Positions 1 to 5,674 of a DNA stretch of 5,674 nucleotides are shown here, piece by piece. Source of the DNA: Thermoplasmatota archaeon (GTDB taxonomy: Archaea > Thermoplasmatota > JAQUQK01); NCBI GenBank assembly GCA_028716125.1, contig JAQUQK010000129.1, forward strand, positions 1 to 5,674, given 5' to 3'. Both the position numbers and the translations under genes were made by a program. Position 1 is the first letter of the stretch, and the number at the start of each line of letters is the position of its first letter. The notes beneath the pieces were generated by a model. That model did no database searches, was not told the DNA's origin, and worked only from the letters and a program-made list of their open reading frames with translations.

Positions 1-428
1 GGGCCGTGGTGGGTGACTTCGAAGGCAGCCGCAAAATCAAGCCCTTTTGCGGATTTGAGCAGTTCTCGCAGAGCGGCGGTCATAAGCGCCGGTGCGGAAG
101 GGACGAGCATTTGAGATTTCCCGCCAAAATCGGCTGCGCCGTAATTTCCAATCGGATGGACTGTAAGCGTGCGCCTGTTGGATACACTTTTGTGGCGCGT
201 AACGAAAACGACTGTTTCGCACTCCGGCCATGCTTGCTCTGGAAAATCGTGTTTTATGTGGATGTCGTTTATCGTTGCAAGACGGAGTTTATGGAACTGT
301 GTTTTCACCTCAAAAACTGCATTTCCCAAAAAATTCCCGCATTCGGCCCAGTTGAGGGATGCAAGCAGTTTTTCGCGTATGTTCATGCTCGCGGCGTCCT
401 CGCGGGATGCCACTACAAGAATTTGCAC
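1..428 (-). CDS. dtdA: D-aminoacyl-tRNA deacylase DtdA (archaeal/plant GEK1-type), N-terminal part, cut by window edge
   Basis: The enzyme hydrolyses D-amino acids wrongly attached to tRNA, a cytoplasmic proofreading step; the family is zinc-dependent. Reading the minus strand from 428 gives 142 complete codons with no stop. The N-terminus reads QILVVASREDAASMNIREKL, the usual family opening. A VTRH segment follows at about residues 76-79, then TVHPIGNYG near 89-97, a DFGG turn at 100-103, and the conserved EVTHHG block at 137-142, where the window ends. Family members are about 250-300 residues, so roughly half is visible and the C-terminal motifs are missing. I chose the GTG at 428 because it gives the family-like N-terminus and lies about 45-50 bp from the TATA-like box. 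An in-frame ATG at 461 would add 11 residues without family resemblance. No strong Shine-Dalgarno precedes the GTG. The gene is divergent from pckA. The assignment rests on recognised motifs, not on a search. Confidence 0.88.
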   Translation of the reverse strand, partial: MQILVVASREDAASMNIREKLLASLNWAECGNFLGNAVFEVKTQFHKLRLATINDIHIKHDFPEQAWPECETVVFVTRHKSVSNRRTLTVHPIGNYGAADFGGKSQMLVPSAPALMTAALRELLKSAKGLDFAAAFEVTHHG

Positions 429-470
429 GAGGTTATATCCACATCGGACTTTTAATGCCATCCTGCAGAT

Positions 471-481
471 ATTTTTTATAT
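471..481 (-). promoter_or_regulatory. Possible TATA-box for dtdA, on the same AT-rich block
   Basis: On the minus strand the block reads ATATAAAAAAT, an acceptable TATA element. A start site about 26 bp downstream would fall near 450. That is past the ATG at 461 and about 20 nt before the GTG at 428, which supports the GTG start. The element shares its bases with the plus-strand box. It is the only AT-rich run in the 93-bp gap. Its use in this direction is inferred. Confidence 0.4.
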
Positions 482-482
482 T
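474..482 (+). promoter_or_regulatory. TATA-box (archaeal box A) for pckA
   Basis: TTTTATATT resembles the archaeal box A consensus. Its centre, near 478, predicts transcription start about 25-27 bp downstream, near 503-506. That would leave a leader of about 17 nt that still contains the ribosome-binding site at 510-514. The spacing fits well, but the start site is inferred and no clear BRE element stands out upstream. Confidence 0.55.
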
Positions 483-509
483 GCAATCCGATGCCCCGCC
501 CGCTTCTTA

Positions 510-514
510 GGAGG
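510..514 (+). promoter_or_regulatory. Ribosome-binding site of pckA
   Basis: GGAGG lies 7 nt before the ATG at 522, a strong Shine-Dalgarno at good spacing. It decides for the 522 start over the internal in-frame ATG at 546, which has no such site. Confidence 0.85.
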
Positions 515-521
515 AATTCCG

Positions 522-2183
522 ATGATCTCACGCGTATATAAACAGATGGAAGAGATTTTCACTGGCACCGACCCAAAGATAAAGCCGCCGAAGACGATAT
601 GGTACAATCTGAGTTCTGCCAGACTTGTAGAGATGGCGCTGTCGCGCGGAGAGGGGAAGCTTTCAAACACCGGAGCGCTTGTCGTTAAGACGAAAAAATG
701 GACCGGCAGGAGTCCCAACGACAGATTCATCGTCAAGGACGATATCTCAACGGATGACGTTGACTGGGGCAAGGTCAACATACCGATAGATGAAAAAGAC
801 TATGCCGCCCTGAAAAAGGACTTCTTTGACAACATGAGCTCCAACCACAAGAGCGAGATTTTCGTGATGGATGGATGGGCTGGCGCAAAGAGCCTTGACG
901 ACAAGAAATACCCGGTGCGCATAATAACAAAACTCGCATCTCACAGCCTTTTTGCAAGAACGATGTTCTGGCCAGCAACGGATGAAGAAGCGATAACTTT
1001 CAACGAGAGGAAAGACCTCGTGACTGTCATAAACGACCCGGACTTCTTTGCAGAACCCAAGAAATACAATATTCGCTCGGAAACCGCAATAGTGCTGTCA
1101 TTCAAGGACCGCCTCTGCCTTGTCGGCGCTTCACTTTACAACGGCGAGATAAAGAAGTCGATATTCTCGTTTCTGAACTACATTTATCCCAAGGAACGCA
1201 ACGTCTTCCCGATGCACTGCTCTTGCAACGAGGATCCAAAGACAAAGGAATCGGCGCTTTTCTTCGGGCTTTCAGGCACTGGCAAAACAACACTTTCGGC
1301 AGATGAGAACCGCCTGCTGATAGGCGACGACGAGCACGGCTGGTCTGACGACGGCAGGGCTTTCAATTTCGAGGCGGGCTGCTTTGCAAAACTGATTAAT
1401 ATATCAGAGAAGACCGAGCCGATAATTTACAATGCAGTAAGATTCGGTGCAATTGTCGAAAACGTGGTGATGGACGACGAGACGCGCGAGATAGATTACA
1501 CCAACGACCGAATAACCGAGAACACACGCTGCGCATATCCTTTGGCATCCGTGCCAAATGTCAAGCAGGACACGGTCACAGAAAGGCCGCCAAAGGCGAT
1601 AATATTCCTTTGCGCAGACGCATTCGGAGTGATGCCTCCAGTGGCAAGGCTTGACCGCAACGCGGCAAGATACCACTTCGCAACAGGATATACGGCAAAG
1701 CTTGCAGGAACCGAGCGCGGGCTTACAGAGCCTACCGCTACGTTCAGCGCATGCTTCGGCGCGCCATTCATGCCGCTTGCGCCGATAAAGTACGCGGACA
1801 TGCTTATGGAAAAAGTCGAGAAGTTCGGCAGCAAAATTTACCTCGTAAACACTGGGTGGAGCGGAGGCCCGGCAACTGGCGATAACAAGGGCGCAAGGAT
1901 GAAACTCAGATGGACGCGCGCCATGGTTACTGCGTGCCTTAACGATTCGTTCTACAAGCACGGCGTTAAGTGGGCGCGCGACCCGATATTCAACGTGGAC
2001 GTTCCGCAGACAATACCTGAAAGCGACGTTCCGCCTGAGATAATGAACCCGCGCAACACCTGGGCGAACAAGACAGCATTCGACGAGACTGCAAACAAGC
2101 TTGCAGGGCTGTTCGAGGCAAACGCCGCGAAGCTGAAGCTTCCTTCAGACGTTCTTGCGGCAGGCCCGCACCCAAAGAAGTAA
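522..2183 (+). CDS. pckA: Phosphoenolpyruvate carboxykinase, ATP-type (EC 4.1.1.49)
   Basis: A cytoplasmic gluconeogenic enzyme that converts oxaloacetate and ATP to phosphoenolpyruvate, ADP and CO2. At 553 residues it is slightly longer than the usual 525-540. The ATP-type signature set is complete. The substrate-binding TGRSPNDRF is at 61-69. YNGEIKKSIF is at 206-215, with the metal/substrate lysines K211/K212. The metal ligand is His232 in MHCSC. The P-loop GLSGTGKTTLSAD is at 249-261, LIGDDEHGW at 266-274 carries the metal-binding aspartates, and the catalytic-region arginine is R336 in ENTRCAYPL. TGYTAKLAGTERG at 388-400 is also typical. Nothing is broken or truncated. The C-terminus ends in a short lysine-rich tail. 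The start follows from the strong GGAGG at 510-514. The flippase follows after 29 bp and may be cotranscribed. The GTP-type enzyme is an unrelated-looking sequence family and is excluded by these motifs. An ATP-type enzyme beside an archaeal-type gene is notable. Confidence 0.97.
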   Translation: MISRVYKQMEEIFTGTDPKIKPPKTIWYNLSSARLVEMALSRGEGKLSNTGALVVKTKKWTGRSPNDRFIVKDDISTDDVDWGKVNIPIDEKDYAALKKDFFDNMSSNHKSEIFVMDGWAGAKSLDDKKYPVRIITKLASHSLFARTMFWPATDEEAITFNERKDLVTVINDPDFFAEPKKYNIRSETAIVLSFKDRLCLVGASLYNGEIKKSIFSFLNYIYPKERNVFPMHCSCNEDPKTKESALFFGLSGTGKTTLSADENRLLIGDDEHGWSDDGRAFNFEAGCFAKLINISEKTEPIIYNAVRFGAIVENVVMDDETREIDYTNDRITENTRCAYPLASVPNVKQDTVTERPPKAIIFLCADAFGVMPPVARLDRNAARYHFATGYTAKLAGTERGLTEPTATFSACFGAPFMPLAPIKYADMLMEKVEKFGSKIYLVNTGWSGGPATGDNKGARMKLRWTRAMVTACLNDSFYKHGVKWARDPIFNVDVPQTIPESDVPPEIMNPRNTWANKTAFDETANKLAGLFEANAAKLKLPSDVLAAGPHPKK

Positions 2184-2212
2184 ATCCACTGTGCGGATTC
2201 CGCTTTTGGGAA

Positions 2213-3484
2213 ATGAAGCAAATGGCGGCGCATCCGGCTCTAAAGGATTCGACGAACAAAAGCATCTTCGTAATGCTTGCCGCTACGATGACGGCAAATG
2301 CACTCTCTTTCATATTCCAATTTTACATGGGGCGCGCCCTTGGCAAGGATGGATATGGCGTTCTGGGCTCGCTTTCCTCAATACTTTACATCGCGCTAGT
2401 TTTCGCGGGAACTGTCCAGACGGCCATTGCAAAAAGCGTTACAATTTACAAGTCGGACGGGCTTTTTGGAAAGGTGGCTTCGGTTTCTGCAAAAAGCATA
2501 GCTGCGATGCTGATGTGGGGCGCTGGCGCAGTCTTCCTTCTGTGGATTTTCAGCCCGCAAATTGCGCAATTTCTCAATATTGAAAATGCAGGTGGCTCTG
2601 CAGGAATGCAAATTTTGCTCCTTGGAATAACCATGATCTCTGTGCTCGTCGTATCGGCAATCTACGGTGTACTCCAGGGAATGGGCATGTTCCGCGAATT
2701 CGGGGCGAATATGGTCATTACGAACGGAGCGAAACTCGTTGCCGCCGCGCTTTTTGTCACCGCACTTTCGATGGGCGTCGGCGGGGCGCTTGCGTCCTAT
2801 GCCTTCGGTCACGTTCTGGGATGCGCATTAGGGGTTCTGGTTCTGGTCCCGATACTTCGGCAAAACACACACGAAAATGTCCACGAAGTTTTCGACTACA
2901 GCTGGGCAATAGTAATTGGTACTATGTGCATGGCGCTGATACCAAATATCGACGTCATTCTCGTCCGCCATTACATACCGGCAGAGGCGGGAGAATATTC
3001 CGCAGTTTCCCTGCTCGGGAAAGTCCTCGTTTGGGCGCCTACGGCCATTACGACAGTAATGTTCCCGAAGATGATAGAGGCATACGTCGCAAAGAAAAAA
3101 TGCTGGCACTTCCTCTCAATGGCGCTTCTTTACACCGCGGGGATTTCTGGTGCTGGCGCAGCGGTTTACCTGCTGTTCCCGCAACTTATGGGGCTGTTTT
3201 TCGGGGCAAGTTTCCAGGCTGGCGGCAGAATCCTTGGCATATTTGGAATTGCAATGTGCTTTTTCGCGCTGAGCAACGTTCTGCTTTCATACGGAATATC
3301 GACTAAAAACAATTTTTCAGTGTATCTCCTGATAGCCGCAACGGCCGCAGAAATTCTGCTAATATCGCAGAAAAACCAAAGCGCAATCGGCGTAGCGTGG
3401 ATTGTCCTTTGGGTAAATGTGGTGCTTTTCGCGGCCCTTTTTGTTTCAAGCGCAATACACACAAAACTCATCGAGAACCGATGA
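2213..3484 (+). CDS. Polysaccharide/oligosaccharide flippase family membrane protein (Wzx-like, MOP superfamily)
   Basis: An integral membrane protein of 423 residues with about 12 predicted helices, by eye near 16-38, 50-72, 91-113, 132-153, 168-188, 191-213, 229-249, 265-287, 299-323, 337-360, 366-385 and 391-414. Size and topology match Wzx-type exporters, which flip lipid-linked sugars across the cytoplasmic membrane. Family-like segments are RALGKDGYGVLGSL at 41-54 after the first helix, and in the second half a polar-flanked DVILVRHYIPAEAGEYSA at 247-264 followed by a helix ending in MFPKM. The N-terminus is short and cytoplasmic; there is no cleavable signal. The start is uncertain: the ATG at 2213 has GGG only 2 nt upstream, while the in-frame ATG at 2222 has GGGA at about 10 nt. 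It lies 29 bp behind pckA, and its last 17 bp overlap the convergent UbiA gene. The substrate cannot be read. A different MOP branch (MATE- or MurJ-like) is less likely. Confidence 0.83.
   Translation: MKQMAAHPALKDSTNKSIFVMLAATMTANALSFIFQFYMGRALGKDGYGVLGSLSSILYIALVFAGTVQTAIAKSVTIYKSDGLFGKVASVSAKSIAAMLMWGAGAVFLLWIFSPQIAQFLNIENAGGSAGMQILLLGITMISVLVVSAIYGVLQGMGMFREFGANMVITNGAKLVAAALFVTALSMGVGGALASYAFGHVLGCALGVLVLVPILRQNTHENVHEVFDYSWAIVIGTMCMALIPNIDVILVRHYIPAEAGEYSAVSLLGKVLVWAPTAITTVMFPKMIEAYVAKKKCWHFLSMALLYTAGISGAGAAVYLLFPQLMGLFFGASFQAGGRILGIFGIAMCFFALSNVLLSYGISTKNNFSVYLLIAATAAEILLISQKNQSAIGVAWIVLWVNVVLFAALFVSSAIHTKLIENR
3468..3484. other. Tail-to-tail overlap of the flippase and UbiA genes
   Basis: The flippase stop (TGA at 3482-3484) lies inside the last codons of the UbiA gene, and the UbiA stop (TGA, minus strand, 3470-3468) lies inside the flippase. 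The coding regions share 17 bp. Neither transcript has an intergenic terminator available, so each must end inside the other gene's coding sequence. Confidence 0.9.
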
Positions 3485-4487
3485 TGGTGGAAGCTTTGCT
3501 TATCGCCATGCAGTAAAATTTCAACTGGGCGATGGCGGTTATGGCAATAAGTGCATAATATGCCTTGAATTGCATAGCAAGATCTGCTGCAAGAAGCAGC
3601 GGCAAAACGACGAGAATAAGGAACATTTCCGCGGTATGTATGCTTGGGCGGTTTCCTATTTTTTGATCCCGGCCTGTGCCCCTGAATAAAAATGCGGATG
3701 CCAGTAGAAGAATCACCATTCCCGCAAAACCCGCAGCCGAAAGCATCTTGCTGTCTAATTGCGCAAGAATTATCGCAGAAAGAATTATTGTCAGCGCTGC
3801 TTCCATCGGATAAAAAGATGCCAGTATGCGCATTGTCTTTTCAGGACCTGCCGAAACCGCAAAGGTCTTTTCCCCTGATGCAAGGTCGCTGTCGTAGTCG
3901 GAAAGCTGGTGCTCAAGAATCCATATGAAATTTATTGCACAGAATGCCGAAAGGAACAGGGCGGTGTTGTAAGTCCATACGCCGAAATAAGAAAACACAA
4001 GTGCGGCAGGGATCGTTACTTCAGTCAAATCTGCAATCGGGCCCCAGATTCCTTTTGTTTTAAGGCGGAATGGCTCAACAGAGTACAACACGCCGAGGGG
4101 CGCACTCAACAAGTAAAACAAGTTATATGCAAGATTCTGCCTTGCGAGAAGCCCATTAATCACTATGCCGGCAGAAAGGCAAATAATCGCAAGAAGCAAA
4201 AGCACCACTTTCGGAAAATCGCCCGAAATCTGTTTTCCCCCGATTGCATCCATTCTTGCGTCGGCATAGCAGTTCAGGAAATACGAATACAGCAGTATGA
4301 GGCTTACCGACGCAAAGACAATTCCAATATCCTTGAAAAGGCCAACAGACTGCACACCCGTTTCCATTATGCAGACAAGCACTGCGAAAATCAGTATTCC
4401 GTAAATCTGGTATGTATATCTCAGGCAGCGCAAAATTATTGCTGTGAGGATAATTCCAGCAAGTTTTCTGTCCTGGGCTGCTGCCAT
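3468..4487 (-). CDS. UbiA-family membrane prenyltransferase, substrate unknown
   Basis: UbiA enzymes are membrane proteins that transfer an isoprenyl chain from a diphosphate to an acceptor such as an aromatic ring, a sugar or glyceryl phosphate. The protein has 339 residues and about nine helices. The first Mg-diphosphate motif is NCYADARMD at 72-80 (N72, D76, D80). The typical cytosolic-loop YSVEPFRLKTKG is at 135-146. The second aspartate motif is SDYDSDLASGEKT at 196-208 (D197, D201). The catalytic set is therefore complete. The usual RPI/P-SG stretch after the first motif, seen in archaeal DGGGP synthases and many MenA/ChlG types, is missing; the sequence there is AIGGKQISGDF, so the acceptor is unclear. 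I chose the ATG at 4487 because GAGG lies 6 nt upstream. A TTG at 4502, directly after the neighbour's stop, would add 5 residues. It is 15 bp downstream of the radical SAM gene, almost certainly in the same operon. Confidence 0.88.
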   Translation of the reverse strand: MAAAQDRKLAGIILTAIILRCLRYTYQIYGILIFAVLVCIMETGVQSVGLFKDIGIVFASVSLILLYSYFLNCYADARMDAIGGKQISGDFPKVVLLLLAIICLSAGIVINGLLARQNLAYNLFYLLSAPLGVLYSVEPFRLKTKGIWGPIADLTEVTIPAALVFSYFGVWTYNTALFLSAFCAINFIWILEHQLSDYDSDLASGEKTFAVSAGPEKTMRILASFYPMEAALTIILSAIILAQLDSKMLSAAGFAGMVILLLASAFLFRGTGRDQKIGNRPSIHTAEMFLILVVLPLLLAADLAMQFKAYYALIAITAIAQLKFYCMAISKASTIIGSR

Positions 4488-4493
4488 GTTTTT

Positions 4494-4497
4494 CCTC
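4494..4497 (-). promoter_or_regulatory. Ribosome-binding site of the UbiA gene
   Basis: GAGG on the minus strand lies 6 nt before the ATG at 4487, in the 15-bp gap after the radical SAM stop. It favours this ATG over the TTG at 4502. Confidence 0.65.
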
Positions 4498-4502
4498 GCC
4501 AA

Positions 4503-5674
4503 TTATTTCTTGTTGAAGTGGATGTCGTACATCTTTAGCGCGGTTTTTATCTTGTATTTCAGGTCATAGAAGCTGCGTATCGACGCCATCTGCATTAGTA
4601 TGCCGCGCGGGCTGAAATATTGGTCGCGGTACGCCTTGTGAAGCCAATATTCAAGCCGCTCCTTTGAAAGGTGGGGATAGCTGATCTGCGATTCGCGCGT
4701 ACCGTCTGTGGGCTGGTATTCGTCGTATATCATCCAGCCGTTCTTCTTTGCTTCATAATAGAATTCAGTGCCAGGGAACGGCGAGCAGACGTTGAAGAAA
4801 ATATAGCGTATGTTGTATTTCCTTGAAAGCGAGCGCGCCTTTGTGAGGGTATTCTCTATCGTATTGTCCGTCTCAAGCGGCGACGCGCCAAGAAGTATGT
4901 TGAATTGCACGGAAATCTTGTGCTTGTTCAGTTTTGAAAGCACCTGCTCAACAGTTTCGACCTTCATGCCCTTGCGTATGTCGTCCAGTATCTCCTGGTT
5001 GAATGATTCTACGCCGATGTCAACGCTCTTGCATCCTGCCTGCTTCATCAGTTCAAGCATCTCGTCGTCGTTCAGGTTGTCTGCGCGCGAAAGGCAAGTC
5101 CAGGAAATGCCCAAATCTTTTATTCCGCGGCATATTTCCTTGACCCTTTCGCGATCCATCGCAAAATTGTCGTCTATGATTCCAACGGACTTGTAACCTA
5201 TCCTTGCTATTTCCTTGAATTCCTCGATGACTCTTTCGGCGGAGTGCATCGTGGGCCGCGGCTTGCATTCGTTGCCCTTCTTGTATTCCAGCTCGCGGGC
5301 AAATGAAAGGGAACAGGGAACGCAGTACTTGCACTGGGCGTAGCAGTTGCGCGAAGTGAGTATGATTGTGGCAAGGCGCTTGAGCTTCGGTATCTCATAC
5401 ATCTGTGGATTTTTTATGAGCTTCCTGTCCGGCATTGGCAGGGAATCCAAATCCCACGTTGGCTCTCTTGATGGATTTTCCACTATGTTGCCGCCATTGA
5501 AGAATGATATTCCCTTTATTTCTTTCAGGTGCTTGATGTCTTTTGCATCGCGCAGGGCGTTGACTAGCTCCAAAAGCGCCAATTCCGGCTCTCCGCGCAC
5601 TATGAATTTTCCGTTCCGGTCAAGATAGTTTATCGGGTTGTATGTGGGGTCGGAGCCGATGAATATGCACCGCG
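4503..5674 (-). CDS. B12-binding-type radical SAM protein, C-terminal part, cut by window edge
   Basis: 389 codons are visible and the frame runs open through the right edge. The first 35 or so visible residues (GSDPTYNP, then VRGEPELALLELV) match the end of the cobalamin-binding domain that precedes the catalytic core in class B radical SAM enzymes. The [4Fe-4S] motif is CYAQCKYC, with cysteines at visible residues 110, 114 and 117 (bases 5345-5322) and one more cysteine three residues on. Typical core segments follow: IIDDNFAMDRERV near 165-177, SRADNLNDDEM near 195-205, and GVESFNQEILDDIRKGM near 220-236. The C-terminus has no SPASM-type cysteines. A GTG at 5600 can begin an open frame, but the conserved VRGEPE block spans it, so the real start is outside the window. 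The enzyme would generate a deoxyadenosyl radical; B12 relatives do methylations, cyclisations and lipid couplings. It is followed after 15 bp by the UbiA gene. The substrate is unknown. Confidence 0.88.
   Translation of the reverse strand, partial: RCIFIGSDPTYNPINYLDRNGKFIVRGEPELALLELVNALRDAKDIKHLKEIKGISFFNGGNIVENPSREPTWDLDSLPMPDRKLIKNPQMYEIPKLKRLATIILTSRNCYAQCKYCVPCSLSFARELEYKKGNECKPRPTMHSAERVIEEFKEIARIGYKSVGIIDDNFAMDRERVKEICRGIKDLGISWTCLSRADNLNDDEMLELMKQAGCKSVDIGVESFNQEILDDIRKGMKVETVEQVLSKLNKHKISVQFNILLGASPLETDNTIENTLTKARSLSRKYNIRYIFFNVCSPFPGTEFYYEAKKNGWMIYDEYQPTDGTRESQISYPHLSKERLEYWLHKAYRDQYFSPRGILMQMASIRSFYDLKYKIKTALKMYDIHFNKK

Noticed and set aside
6..455. Plus-strand open frame of 149 codons
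   Set aside because: It lies opposite the dtdA frame, which has clear family motifs. The plus frame has no recognisable domain, a cysteine-rich random composition and no ribosome-binding site.
429..461. Alternative dtdA start at the ATG at 461
   Set aside because: It adds 11 residues without family resemblance and would lie upstream of the transcription start predicted from the TATA-like box.
1404..1961. Minus-strand open frame of 185 codons inside pckA
   Set aside because: It is antisense to a fully conserved part of PckA, cysteine/arginine-rich and without domain signature, so it is a shadow of the coding strand.
2193..2207. Small inverted repeat GCGG-ATT-CCGC followed by TTTT between pckA and the flippase
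   Set aside because: It looks like a miniature terminator, but the stem has only 4 bp and the T run only 4 bases. It is too weak to call, and archaea do not depend on hairpin terminators.
2396..2812. Minus-strand open frame of 138 codons inside the flippase
   Set aside because: It is antisense to the membrane helices and is charged and low in hydrophobic order, as expected for the complement of a membrane protein.
4488..4502. TTG at 4502 as the UbiA start
   Set aside because: It follows the neighbour's stop directly and has no ribosome-binding site, whereas the ATG at 4487 has GAGG at 6 nt.
3909..4538. Plus-strand open frame of 209 codons across the UbiA gene
   Set aside because: It covers the UbiA motifs in antisense and crosses the UbiA/radical SAM junction. 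Its composition is not protein-like and no start signal is seen.
5598..5600. GTG at 5600 as start of the radical SAM gene
   Set aside because: The frame stays open to the window edge, and the upstream residues (GSDPTYNP) continue the conserved cobalamin-binding domain end, so the gene is truncated by the window and does not start here.

Overview
The window most likely comes from an archaeon. The strongest pointer is the partial minus-strand gene at the left edge. It encodes the amino half of DtdA, a D-aminoacyl-tRNA deacylase whose family is known from archaea and plants. A TATA-like box at the right distance from pckA, abundant ATA isoleucine codons, G/A-rich ribosome-binding sites and very tight gene packing agree with this. 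GC content looks moderate. I cannot place the organism more precisely; an uncultured lineage with a compact genome is possible but is only a guess.

Layout, left to right: (1) 1-428, minus: dtdA, cut by the left edge. (2) 429-521: a 93-bp divergent intergenic region with one AT-rich box that can be read as a TATA element in both directions. (3) 522-2183, plus: pckA, an ATP-type phosphoenolpyruvate carboxykinase with an intact active site. (4) 2213-3484, plus: a 12-helix flippase of the polysaccharide/oligosaccharide exporter type, 29 bp after pckA. (5) 3468-4487, minus: a UbiA-family membrane prenyltransferase whose 3' end overlaps the flippase tail to tail by 17 bp. (6) 4503-5674, minus: a radical SAM protein with the end of an apparent cobalamin-binding domain, running off the right edge and lying directly upstream of the UbiA gene in one operon.

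Functionally there are two divergent housekeeping genes (tRNA proofreading and gluconeogenesis) and, to their right, a membrane/isoprenoid cluster. The radical SAM plus UbiA pair, 15 bp apart, suggests a two-step pathway in which an isoprenoid or aromatic acceptor is prenylated and then modified by radical chemistry. The convergent flippase could move a lipid-linked product across the membrane, but that link rests on position alone. The substrates of the last three genes cannot be read from the sequence.

There is no gene-free stretch over 300 bases. I saw no tRNA, rRNA, CRISPR array, insertion sequence or long repeat.
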